This document shows, piece after piece, positions 1 to 15,389 of a stretch of 64,000 bases of DNA. The stretch is taken from assembly GCF_004571075.1 (NCBI RefSeq), contig NZ_SPQP01000004.1, forward strand, positions 1-64,000. Reading direction: 5' to 3'. The notes under the pieces were generated by a model. That model did no database searches and was not told the DNA's origin. It saw only the letters and a program-made list of their open reading frames with translations. Both the position numbers and the translations under genes were made by a program. How positions within the stretch are numbered: position 1 is the stretch's first letter; every line of letters begins with the position of its first letter. The DNA is from Blastococcus sp. TF02A-35. GTDB lineage: Bacteria; Actinomycetota; Actinomycetes; Mycobacteriales; Geodermatophilaceae.

Positions 1-841
1 GATCTCGGGCCGGGGCCGCGGCGGCGCGGGCAGCGGCCGCCCGGTCCGCGGCGGCGCGCTCGCCGACGAGGGTGCTCAGCTGCTGCTGCGCCGTCCGGAG
101 CTCGGCCTCCACCTCGCCGCGCTCGGTCTCGAGGGCAGCCTCCTGCTCACGGGCGGAGATCTCGGCGGTGCGGGCGACGTCCAGCGTGAACGCGGCCTCG
201 GCCTCCAGCGCGTCGGCCTCGGCCAGCGCCATCTGCGCGGTGGCGTCGGCCTGCTCGGCGGCGACCTGGGCCACGGTGACGACACCCAGCACCTCGGTGC
301 GGTGGCTCCCGGCTGCCTCCAGCAGGGCCGCCTTCTCCACCAGCTCGCCCGGGCTGCCCGAGGTGAGCAGCGCCGCGGCGCCCGGGTAGGTGCTGCCCTG
401 CATGTAGCTGCGCCGGGCGAAGGCGACGACGGCGTCGCGGGCGGCGGCCAGGTCGGCCTCCGCGCGCACGGCGGCCGCGGCGGCCTCCTCGGCGTGCAGC
501 CGCGCCTCCTCGGAGGCCTCCTGGGTGGCCTGGTACTCGTCGAGCGCCAGCGCCGCCTGGGCGCGCGCGGCGTCGACCTCCGCCTGGGCGGCGCTCATCT
601 GCTGGTTGAGCTCGTCCATGCGCTGCGCCACGGCGTCGGCCTGGCTCTTGGCCTGGGCGATCTGGCTGTCGCTGGGCCGCCTCGGGGCCGCGTCGGCGAC
701 GGCCGGGGTGAGCCCGACCAGGAACGCCGTCGCCAGGACCGTGCCGCCGATGCGCAGGGCCGTCCGCCCCCCGGTGCGCTCGACCGCGCCGGACGGGACG
801 CCGATGGCCCCCGCCGTGCCGTTCCGCGTTCCGCTGCCCAC
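1..841 (-). CDS. Coiled-coil exported cell-wall hydrolase (NlpC/P60-type), N-terminal part only
   Basis: Partial: the 3' end lies beyond window position 1, so only about 280 residues are visible. The GTG at 841 is preceded by a purine-rich GGAAGAGG site. Residues 28-47 form a hydrophobic segment ending TPAVADA-A, a likely signal peptide with cleavage near residue 51. The rest is rich in Ala, Glu and Gln with heptad-like patterning (about 57-110 and 190-280). Between the coiled coils lies a conserved-looking RRSYMQGSTYPG stretch followed by LLTSGSPGELVEKAALL. That pattern is typical of the N-terminal half of actinobacterial RipA-like peptidoglycan endopeptidases, whose catalytic NlpC/P60 domain would lie off the window. 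The hydrolase assignment is therefore inferred from the N-terminus. A coiled-coil FtsX/EnvC-like or other secreted protein remains possible. Confidence 0.7.
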   Translation of the reverse strand, partial: MGSGTRNGTAGAIGVPSGAVERTGGRTALRIGGTVLATAFLVGLTPAVADAAPRRPSDSQIAQAKSQADAVAQRMDELNQQMSAAQAEVDAARAQAALALDEYQATQEASEEARLHAEEAAAAAVRAEADLAAARDAVVAFARRSYMQGSTYPGAAALLTSGSPGELVEKAALLEAAGSHRTEVLGVVTVAQVAAEQADATAQMALAEADALEAEAAFTLDVARTAEISAREQEAALETERGEVEAELRTAQQQLSTLVGERAAADRAAAARAAAAPARD

Positions 842-926
842 GACTGCCTCTTCCCGACGACCCGGAGCGCCCGGACGGGCGGCCCACAGGAGGCATCGGA
901 CCGCTGAGCAGGCCCGTTGACCCCGC

Positions 927-944
927 CTCACCCCGAGGGGTGAG
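927..944 (-). terminator. Short GC-rich hairpin after the acyl-CoA ligase
   Basis: CTCACCCC pairs with GGGGTGAG (927-934 with 937-944), giving a 7-8 bp perfect stem with a very tight loop. It lies between the ligase stop (992) and the next minus-strand gene start (841), and no U-tract follows. It could be a terminator or an mRNA-stabilising hairpin. Confidence 0.4.
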
Positions 945-991
945 ACGACACGGGCGGGTGAAGGAGGTCCGCCAGGGACGTCGCCGGGCCG

Positions 992-2527
<1,536 letters not shown>

Positions 2528-2615
2528 GCCGGCTCCCGGTGGTGCGGGCCGGGCGGGCCGGCCGTCGACGTGGTCGCCGTCACGCTATCCGCAGCCGGGG
2601 GTGGCGACGAGCCGG

Positions 2616-3377
2616 TCAGGCGGGGGCGGCCAGCAGACGCGGCAGGGCGGTGCCGATCGGCTCCTGGACGACGAGGTCGGCGACGTCGTCGTACGGCGTG
2701 GGCTGGGCGTTGACGACGACGACGCGCGCACCGGAGCGGGCGGCGAGGTCGACCAGCCCGGCGGCCGGGTGGACGGTCAGCGAGGTGCCGACGGCGAGGA
2801 GGACGTCGCAGTCGGTCGCCGCCGCGACGGCTGCGTCGACGACCCGCTCCTCCAGCATCTGCCCGAAGTAGATGGTCGCGGACTTGAGGATGCCGCCGCA
2901 GACGCGGCAGGAGGGGTCGGGCTCGCCCGCCGCGACGCGGTCCAGCGCCTCGCGCATCGGCGTCCGGTCGCCGCAGGAGGTGCACAGCACCTCGTTGACC
3001 GTGCCGTGGATCTCCAGCACCCGGTCGGGGTCGGAGCCGGCGGCCTGGTGCAGCCCGTCGATGTTCTGCGTGACGATCGCCCGGAGCCGGCCCTGGCGCT
3101 CGAGGTCGACCAGCGCCGCGTGGCCGGCGTTCGGGCGCGGGTCGGCGTCCTGGAGGTCGCGCCGCAGGAGCCACGACCGGCGACGGATCTCCGGGTCGGC
3201 CATGTAGTAGGACAGCGTCACGAGCTTCTCGGCGTCGGGGTCGCGGGTCCAGACGCCCTGGGGCCCCCGGTAGTCGGGGATGCCGCTGTCGGTGGAGATG
3301 CCCGCGCCGGTGAGCGCGGTGACCCGGGTGGCGGCGGTCAGCCAGCCGGGCAGGGGGTCGGGGACGGCGCCGGTCAC
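2616..3377 (-). CDS. Sir2-family NAD-dependent protein deacylase (sirtuin)
   Basis: 253 residues. The GTG at 3377 overlaps the stop of the upstream PAP2 gene as GTGA, so the two are translationally coupled. Sirtuin hallmarks are present in order: the NAD-binding GAGISTDSGIPDYRG near residue 25, the TQNIDGLHQAAG motif with the catalytic His near 120, a CTSC...CRVCGG zinc-binding set in the middle, and VGTSLTVHPAAGL with VVVNAQPTPYD near the C-terminus. The arrangement is that of class II (SIRT4-like) bacterial sirtuins. These remove acyl groups from lysines, and acyl-CoA synthetases are common sirtuin targets. The acyl-CoA ligase lies immediately downstream on the same strand, so a functional link is tempting but is inference. 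Starts further upstream in this frame would run through the PAP2 gene and are rejected. Confidence 0.92.
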   Translation of the reverse strand: MTGAVPDPLPGWLTAATRVTALTGAGISTDSGIPDYRGPQGVWTRDPDAEKLVTLSYYMADPEIRRRSWLLRRDLQDADPRPNAGHAALVDLERQGRLRAIVTQNIDGLHQAAGSDPDRVLEIHGTVNEVLCTSCGDRTPMREALDRVAAGEPDPSCRVCGGILKSATIYFGQMLEERVVDAAVAAATDCDVLLAVGTSLTVHPAAGLVDLAARSGARVVVVNAQPTPYDDVADLVVQEPIGTALPRLLAAPA

Positions 3378-4381
3378 GCCCGCCACGGTAGGGCCGGCGC
3401 GGCGCCCGCCGCCCGGCGGAGGACGGCCCGGCCGGCCCGCTCGAGCGCGGGCATGGCCAGGAAGACGCCGACGGCGTAGGCGGCACCGAGGAGGGTGTCG
3501 ACCACGTAGTGCTCGCCGCCCCAGACCAGGACCACCGGCATGAGGACGGCGTAGGCCACCAGCGCCACGCGCTGCCAGCGCCGGCGGGCCAGGGGCAGCA
3601 GGACCGCGCACATGAGCACGGCGAAGGCGGTGTGCAGCGACGGCATCGCCGCGACGAGGTTGACCTGGCCCTGACCGTGGTCGAGCAGGACACCGGCCTT
3701 GGGCAGGCCCAGCACGGCCCACCCGGAGCTGCTGATCCGCTCGACCGGCTCGATGACGCCGTCGCGCGCGGCCAGCCACGGCGGCGCCGCCGGGTAGAGG
3801 ACGTAGGTGAGCAGCCCGGCGAGCGAGAGCGCGACGACCAGCCGCGCGCAGCGGGCCCAGCGCTCGCGGTTGCGGACCCAGAGCACCCCGAGGACCAGCG
3901 GGGTGACGACGAAGTGGCTGCTGTAGACCAGCGTCGCCAGCGCCCGCCAGGCGTCGGCCTCCAGGTGCTCCTGGAGCCACACGGTCGGGAGCACCCCGCC
4001 GCCGAGCCAGCGGTCGGCGTCCGCGAGCTCCGCCACGTGCACGGGCATGCCGAGGCCGTCGGCCAGGCCGCGGCTGGCGTCGTAGGCCAGGAGGACGGCG
4101 ACCAGCGGCAGCCAGTCCAGCAGCAGCCGCACCAGCCGGCGCGGTCCCTGGGTGGCGGCGTGCACGCCGAGGCCGGCGAGCACCCAGCCGAGCAGGACGA
4201 CGCGGTCGGTCGGCAGGCCGCGCACGGCGCAGGTCGCCGCGAAGGCGGTGCCGAGGGCCACCCACAGGACCACCGTCAGCAGGCGCGCCCGGCCGTCCCG
4301 CGCACGGGTGGGCCGCACCGCCCGGTCGACGGCGGGGACCGCCGGGGCCACGACGGGTGCCGGAAGCTCGACCGCGGTCAT
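3374..4381 (-). CDS. PAP2-superfamily membrane phosphatase/phosphotransferase
   Basis: 335 residues with about eight hydrophobic segments. Two signature blocks of the membrane PAP2 type are present: AAMPSLHTAF about two thirds along, and GGEHYVVDTLLGAAY near the end, which supply the catalytic histidines. The family includes Aur1/Ipt1-like inositolphosphotransferases and undecaprenyl or phosphatidyl phosphatases of the cell envelope. The substrate is unknown here. The start is placed at the ATG at 4381 because the next upstream in-frame start adds a non-hydrophobic, Cys/Arg-rich leader. No strong ribosome-binding site is visible before either start. It is coupled to the sirtuin by a 4-nt overlap. 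Confidence 0.88.
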   Translation of the reverse strand: MTAVELPAPVVAPAVPAVDRAVRPTRARDGRARLLTVVLWVALGTAFAATCAVRGLPTDRVVLLGWVLAGLGVHAATQGPRRLVRLLLDWLPLVAVLLAYDASRGLADGLGMPVHVAELADADRWLGGGVLPTVWLQEHLEADAWRALATLVYSSHFVVTPLVLGVLWVRNRERWARCARLVVALSLAGLLTYVLYPAAPPWLAARDGVIEPVERISSSGWAVLGLPKAGVLLDHGQGQVNLVAAMPSLHTAFAVLMCAVLLPLARRRWQRVALVAYAVLMPVVLVWGGEHYVVDTLLGAAYAVGVFLAMPALERAGRAVLRRAAGAAPALPWRA

Positions 4382-4653
4382 GGCGCGGGACGGTAACGGC
4401 GTCCGGCGCTGCTGTGGGGCGGACCACGGCGGCGCGCCGTCGGTTCCCACGCACGAGTGACAGGTGAGCCGGCGGAGGACCGGTGGGACGGCGGGCCCGC
4501 ACCGATTTCGCCGGCCCCACCGGGTTTCCGGGGACGTGATGCAGGTCACCGGGTGAGGGAAGGGTCGCCTGACCAGTCATGCCCGCGCCTGAGCTGGGAT
4601 GATCGGGGGTGGTAAACCAGCGCGACGAACCAGCGAGGGGTAGGCGCAGAGAA

Positions 4654-7505
<2,852 letters not shown>

Positions 7506-7506
<1 letters not shown>

Positions 7507-8261
7507 TGGATCTGGGGCTGGGCGGTCGCGGGTACCTGCTCACCGGCGCGAGCCGGGGACTGGGCTTCGCGACCGCCCGCGCCCTGGTCGACGACGGCGC
7601 CCGGGTGCTGGTCAGCTCCCGGTCCGCCGCCTCCGTGGACGCCGCCGTCTCCGCCCTGGGGACGGCGGCGTCCGGCGTTCCCGCCGACCTCGCCGACCCG
7701 GAGGCGGCCGAGCGGCTGGTCGCCGCGGCCCTCGAGCGGCTCGGCACGGTCGACGGCGCGCTGGTCTCCGTCGGCGGGCCGGCGCCCGGCACCGTCCTGG
7801 ACACCCCCGAGGACGCCTGGCGCGACGGGGTGGAGAACGTCCTGCTCGGCCCGCTCCGGCTGGTGAGGGCCCTCGTCCCGCACCTGTCCGAGGGCGCCTG
7901 CATCGCCTTCGTGCTGTCCACCTCCGTGCGGCAGCCGATCGGCCACCTCGCCATCTCCAACGGGCTGCGGCCCGGCCTGGCCATGACGGCGAAGGCGCTC
8001 GCCGACGAGCTCGGCCCCCGCGGCATCCGGGTGCTCGGGCTCATGCCGGGCACCATCGCCACCGACCGGATCACCGAGATCGAAGCGGCGTCGGGGGACG
8101 CGGGGGCCATGCGTGCCCGCACCGAGGCCTCGATCCCGCTGCGCCGGGTCGGCCGGCCCGAGGAGTTCGGCCGCGTGGCCGCCTTCCTGCTCTCCCCGGC
8201 GGCCTCCTACGTCACCGGCACGATGGTCGCCGTCGACGGCGGCGTCACGCGGTCCCCGTGA
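7506..8261 (+). CDS. SDR-family oxidoreductase with degenerate active site
   Basis: 251 residues with a Rossmann fold. LLTGASRGLGFA (11-22) is the classical dinucleotide-binding TGxxxGxG, and the C-terminal SYVTGTMVAVDGG is the standard SDR ending. The catalytic block is unusual. After the Ser at about 138-140 (VLSTSV) the expected YxxxK reads LAISN (148-152), so both the Tyr and the Lys are missing. Divergent SDR subgroups resembling 3-oxoacyl-ACP reductases share this kind of replacement, so the enzyme may be a non-canonical reductase or a binding protein. The start codon overlaps the acnA stop by one base, and its own stop overlaps the next GTG by four. No substrate can be assigned. Confidence 0.88.
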
Positions 8262-8962
8262 GCACCCACCCCGTCCTGGTCGCCTGCGCGCACGGCACCC
8301 GCAACCCCACCGGCCGCCGGCTGGTCGCCGAGCTGGCCCTCGCCGCCCGCGCCCAGCGACCCGGCCTGGTGACGACGGCGGCGTTCGTGGACGTGCAGCC
8401 GCCCACCGTCCTCGACGTGGTGGCCGGCCTCGCCGCCGAGGGCCGGGCCGCCGTCGTCGTCCCCCTCCTGCTGTCGGGTGGCTACCACGTGCACGTCGAC
8501 ATCGCGGGTGCCGTCGCCGGCGCCGGGGGCACCGTCGCCGCGCGGCCGCTCGGCCCCGACCCGCGGCTGGCCGCCGTGCTGCTGGACCGCCTGGTCGAGG
8601 CCGGCGCCGACCCCGGCGACCCGGGCACCGCTGTGGTGCTGGCCGCCGCCGGGTCCAGCGACCCGCGGTCGGTCGCCGACGTCGAGGACACCGCCGCCCT
8701 CCTGCAGCGCAGCTGGGCGGGACCGGTGACCACCGGCTACGGCTCGGCCGCGAGACCGCCCGTCCCGGACGCCGTGGCAGCCGCCCGCGCTGCCGGCGCG
8801 CAGCGGGTCGTCGTCGCCTCCTACCTCCTCGCGCCGGGCCACTTCCACGACAAGCTGGGCGGCGCCGGCGCCGACGTCGTCACCGCCCCGCTGCTGCCCG
8901 ACGAGCGGATCGCCGCCGTCCTGCTCGACCGCTACGACGGGGCCCTCGCCGCCCGCGGCTGA
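8258..8962 (+). CDS. CbiX/SirB-type sirohydrochlorin chelatase-like protein
   Basis: 234 residues built as two similar halves, as in long CbiX proteins. The first half carries LVACAHGTRNPTG and PLLLSGGYHVHVDI, and the second carries VVLAAAGSSDP and SYLLAPGHFHDKL. The His residues in AHGT, GYHVHV and GHFHD fit the metal and tetrapyrrole-binding positions of class II chelatases, which insert Fe, Co or Ni into sirohydrochlorin. No other siroheme or cobalamin gene lies nearby, so the exact metal and pathway remain open. The GTG at 8258 overlaps the SDR stop (GTGA). Confidence 0.85.
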   Translation: MSTHPVLVACAHGTRNPTGRRLVAELALAARAQRPGLVTTAAFVDVQPPTVLDVVAGLAAEGRAAVVVPLLLSGGYHVHVDIAGAVAGAGGTVAARPLGPDPRLAAVLLDRLVEAGADPGDPGTAVVLAAAGSSDPRSVADVEDTAALLQRSWAGPVTTGYGSAARPPVPDAVAAARAAGAQRVVVASYLLAPGHFHDKLGGAGADVVTAPLLPDERIAAVLLDRYDGALAARG

Positions 8963-9010
8963 GCGCGCGACGCGGCCGCGGGGCAGCGCTCCCACCCAGG
9001 GGCGAGCACC

Positions 9011-9016
9011 TACTGT
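9011..9016 (+). promoter_or_regulatory. Candidate -10 TACTGT just before the DUF881 gene
   Basis: TACTGT fits the actinobacterial TAnnnT -10. It ends 8 nt before the ATG at 9025, which would give an almost leaderless transcript. No good -35 is seen, and a GGAG between the two could serve as a ribosome-binding site instead. Confidence 0.3.
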
Positions 9017-9024
9017 GGAGCGCG

Positions 9025-9777
9025 ATGGACGGCGAGCCGACGAGCGACGGGACCCCGGTCCCGCCGGCTGACGACTCCGCTCCCGACGGCGAAGGCTCGA
9101 CCTCAGGTGCAGGTTCACCCCGGCGACGGACCTGGAACCGGCCCACCTCGGTCGCGGCCAGCACGCTGCTGGCCGTCGTCCTGGGCTTCGGGCTGACCGT
9201 GCAGATCCGCAACACCGACGAGCCGGCCGCCCAGGAGGGCCGCCGCGAGGAGGACCTCGTCCTGATCCTCGACGAGCTGGGCGAGCAGGAGGAGGTCCTG
9301 CGCCGGCAGATCGGCGAGACGCGGCAGACCATCGAGGACCTCAGCACCGGGCAGCAGCAGTCCGAGACCGCGGTCGAGGAGGCGCGGCAGCGCGCCGAGT
9401 CGATCGGCATCCTGAACGGGACGCTGCCGGCCCGCGGGCCCGGGGTGCGCGTGACCGTCCAGGACCCCGAGGGCGCCGTGCCCGTCTCGGTGCTGCTCGA
9501 CGCCGTCCAGGAGCTTCGCGGCGCCGGCGCGGAGGCCCTCCAGGTCGACGGCGTCCGCGTCGTCGTCTCCAGCGCCATCACCGGCACCCCCGGGGAGCTG
9601 CGGATCGACGGCACCCTGCTGAGCGCGCCCTACGACATCCGGGTCGTCGGGCCCACCGCGGCGCTGGAGGTCGCGCTCAACGTGGCCGGTGGCGTGGTCG
9701 ACGACGTCAGCCGCGTCGGCGGCGAGGTGCGGATCGTCCAGGCCGACGAGGTCGTGGTGGACGCCCTGGTGGGCTGA
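9025..9777 (+). CDS. DUF881 membrane-anchored coiled-coil protein
   Basis: 250 residues. An acidic, Pro/Ser-rich cytoplasmic tail (1-40) is followed by one transmembrane helix (about 42-59), a strongly charged coiled coil (about 73-128) and a C-terminal alpha/beta domain. That domain carries GPGVRVTVQDPEG, LRGAGAEALQVDGVRVV and the ending typical of DUF881. Family members occur in Gram-positive bacteria near cell-division or sporulation genes, and their biochemical role is unknown. The ATG at 9025 follows TGTGGAG. It ends 9 bp from the convergent NTF2-like gene, leaving no room for a separate terminator. Confidence 0.87.
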   Translation: MDGEPTSDGTPVPPADDSAPDGEGSTSGAGSPRRRTWNRPTSVAASTLLAVVLGFGLTVQIRNTDEPAAQEGRREEDLVLILDELGEQEEVLRRQIGETRQTIEDLSTGQQQSETAVEEARQRAESIGILNGTLPARGPGVRVTVQDPEGAVPVSVLLDAVQELRGAGAEALQVDGVRVVVSSAITGTPGELRIDGTLLSAPYDIRVVGPTAALEVALNVAGGVVDDVSRVGGEVRIVQADEVVVDALVG

Positions 9778-9786
9778 CCGCCGGGG

Positions 9787-10251
9787 TCACTGCGGGATGA
9801 GCAGGCCCCGCAGCTCCTCGGTGAGCGCCTCGCGCTCGTCCGGGTGCTGGTGCCAGGCGGCGGGCGTGGCCTGGAACAGCGAGATGCGCCAGCGGCCCCG
9901 GCCCTCGTCGACGGCGACCATGGTGTGGACGGCGTTGAGGTCGGGGTCGAGGTCGTTGGCGCCCGGCGGGATCATCCCGGCGTGCGCGACGAGGATCGCC
10001 ACCCCCGGCGCCACCGGCCGCACGGAGCGGACGACCGCGACGTAGGCCGGCGTCTCGTGGCCGGCGAACACCTGCCGCAGGTCGGCGGCGATCGACAGCC
10101 GGCCGCGGTGGTGGCTGCCGTCGAAGCCGATGATGTCCCCGTCGTCGGCGAACCCGGCCGCCACCGCCGCGCCGCTGCGCCGGTTCCAGCCGTCGACGAA
10201 GTCCGCGTAGAGGGAGCGGATCTGGGTGTCCTGCGGGTGGGCTGCGGTCAC
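9787..10251 (-). CDS. SgcJ/EcaC-type NTF2-like (SnoaL/DUF4440) protein
   Basis: 154 residues, a single alpha+beta NTF2-like cone fold by sequence pattern. An N-terminal helix IRSLYADFVDGWNRR is followed by GFADDGDIIGFDG, a turn with HHRG, and strands ending WRISLFQATPAAWHQHP. These match the SgcJ/EcaC family of small proteins, annotated loosely as oxidoreductases or isomerases without proven activity. The GTG start at 10251 is preceded by a near-ideal GAGGAGGAG site. No clear operon partner is visible, because the upstream 245 bp (10252-10496) hold nothing recognisable. Confidence 0.82.
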   Translation of the reverse strand: MTAAHPQDTQIRSLYADFVDGWNRRSGAAVAAGFADDGDIIGFDGSHHRGRLSIAADLRQVFAGHETPAYVAVVRSVRPVAPGVAILVAHAGMIPPGANDLDPDLNAVHTMVAVDEGRGRWRISLFQATPAAWHQHPDEREALTEELRGLLIPQ

Positions 10252-10496
10252 GTCTCCTCCTCGCTGGCGTTCGCCGGTCTTCCCCGACGGTGCTGTGGTT
10301 CCTTCGTGACCGCGCCAGCCCGGTCACGTGCCCCGGCTGCGGCTGCCTGGGACAGGAGTGACGCTAGTGCTCGTACCGGACCGACCGTTCGACGCTCGCC
10401 GGTGTCGCACGCCGCGCCATCTGCGGTTTTCCGCCCCGACCGAGTGCCTGCGACGCACCGTGCGCGGTCATGCGCGCAGCGGTACCGCCGGGCGGC

Positions 10497-12392
<1,896 letters not shown>

Positions 12393-12473
12393 CGCACCTC
12401 CCTCGGTCCGCCGGTCGCGCCCCCGGCGGCTGCTGCAACCGGGACGCGACCGCGCTTGTTCCGCAGGAGCCTC

Positions 12474-13265
12474 TCAGCCGCCGCTGACGAGATCGTGCAG
12501 CCGCTGCACCTGGGCGGCGCGCTCGGCGGCGTCCTGGGTCGGGAAGTCGTTGCGCACCGCGGACCGCACCAGCGCCGCGGTGGCCCGGCTGGCCCTCACC
12601 GGTGGCGCCAGGACGGCCTGCACCAGGTCGGCGACGGCGCCGTCGAGCTCGGCGCGCGGCACGACGAGCGTGGCCAGGCCGATCGCCTGCGCCTCGGACG
12701 CGCCCACGGCCCGCCCGGTCAGGCACATCTCCAGCGCCCGCGAGTACCCGACCAGCTCCACCAGGGTGCTGGTGCCGGTGAGGTCGGGCACCAGGCCGAG
12801 GGTGACCTCGGGCAGCCGCAGCTGGGCGTCGTCGGCGAGGACGCGCAGGTCGCAGGCGAGCGCCAGCTGCGCGCCGGCACCGATGGCGTGCCCCTGGACG
12901 GCGGCCACCGAGACGACGCCCGGGGAGCGCAGCCAGCGGAACCCGGCCTGGTAGGCCCGGATCCGCTCCTGCGCCTCCTCCACCGGCAGGCCGACCAGCT
13001 CGCCGAAGCCACCACCGGTGGTCGACGAGGGGTCGAACATGCTGCGGTCGAGGCCCGCGGAGAAGGAGCGCCCCTCCCCCTTCAGCACGACGACGCGGAC
13101 GTCGTCGTCGAGGGAGGCGCCCACCTCGGCCAGCGCCGACCAGGTGGCCGGCGTCTGCGCGTTCAGCTGGTCGGGGCGGTCCAGGGTGACGGTGAGGACG
13201 GCGCCGTCGCGGCTCGTCCGCACCCAGCCGGAACCGGGGAGGGAGGTCGAGGTGTCTGCGGTCAC
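12474..13265 (-). CDS. Enoyl-CoA hydratase/isomerase (crotonase) family protein
   Basis: 263 residues of crotonase fold. The CoA and oxyanion-hole blocks are GEGRSFSAGLD (63-73) and VQGHAIGAGAQLALACD (123-139), with LPEVTLGLVPDLTGT (151-165) carrying the second catalytic Glu (E153). The position of the first catalytic Glu of rat hydratase is Gln here (Q133), so the activity may be isomerase, hydrolase or a specialised hydratase rather than a classical beta-oxidation hydratase. The GTG start overlaps the stop of the small HTH gene as GTGA, showing translational coupling. No other beta-oxidation gene is adjacent. Confidence 0.9.
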   Translation of the reverse strand: MTADTSTSLPGSGWVRTSRDGAVLTVTLDRPDQLNAQTPATWSALAEVGASLDDDVRVVVLKGEGRSFSAGLDRSMFDPSSTTGGGFGELVGLPVEEAQERIRAYQAGFRWLRSPGVVSVAAVQGHAIGAGAQLALACDLRVLADDAQLRLPEVTLGLVPDLTGTSTLVELVGYSRALEMCLTGRAVGASEAQAIGLATLVVPRAELDGAVADLVQAVLAPPVRASRATAALVRSAVRNDFPTQDAAERAAQVQRLHDLVSGG

Positions 13266-13489
13266 GCCTTCTTACTATTCCGGTTGGCCCCACCGCGGCT
13301 GCGCAGTGATGCCCCGGACTCCGAGAGGAGACGGTGCACGAACCCGTAGGACCGGTTCGTGGAGGTGGCCAGCGAGCGGATGCTCTCGCCCTCGTCGTAC
13401 CGCTTGCGCAGGTCGTCGGCGAGCGTCGACCGGTCACCGCCGGTGATGCGCTTGCCCTTGCCGAGGTCCGCAGTGTTCGAGTCGGCCAT
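13262..13489 (-). CDS. Small helix-turn-helix protein (75 aa)
   Basis: Strongly basic 75-residue protein with a central HTH: LADDLRKRYDEGESIRSLATSTNRSYGFVHRLLSE in two consecutive helices (about 23-57), then a Ser/Arg/Gly/Lys tail. Small proteins of this type (KGKRITG...YDEGESIR) are widespread and highly conserved in actinobacteria, but I know of no assigned function. The ATG at 13489 follows an excellent GGAGGGG ribosome-binding site. It shares a 4-nt GTGA overlap with the crotonase gene, so it may autoregulate that pair. A nucleoid-associated role is equally possible. Confidence 0.88.
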   Translation of the reverse strand: MADSNTADLGKGKRITGGDRSTLADDLRKRYDEGESIRSLATSTNRSYGFVHRLLSESGASLRSRGGANRNSKKA

Positions 13490-13656
13490 GGCTCCCCTCC
13501 GTGTCAGCCACCGGCCCGCCGGGCGCGCCGGTGCGTGCTGTCGCCCTGGTGCCGCCGTCCGGGTGACCACGGCTCCCGCCATCCCATGATCACCCAACCC
13601 GCGGGGGTCGGCCAGGTGAAGGGGACGGGACGGGAACCGGTCGGCGCCGTGACGGG

Positions 13657-15258
<1,602 letters not shown>

Positions 15259-15265
15259 TGATCCC

Positions 15266-15271
15266 AGGGTA
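15266..15271 (-). promoter_or_regulatory. Candidate -10 TACCCT giving a leaderless ABC-F mRNA
   Basis: On the minus strand TACCCT is followed by exactly seven bases, then the GTG at 15258. Transcription would start at or next to the start codon, consistent with the absence of any Shine-Dalgarno sequence there. Confidence 0.45.
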
Positions 15272-15389
15272 GGCGCTCACCGCCCGATACCACGAACGCT
15301 TTCGGGGTGACATCGGCGGCATCACACCGCCGGGCGTGTTGCGGCCCCGACCGGTACCGCGTGGAGCGGCGGGTTGCCAGGATGCGGCC

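Noticed and set aside
842-991. c-di-AMP (ydaO) riboswitch before the cell-wall hydrolase
   Set aside because: The region is only 150 bp and I could not find the conserved core; only a short hairpin is present.
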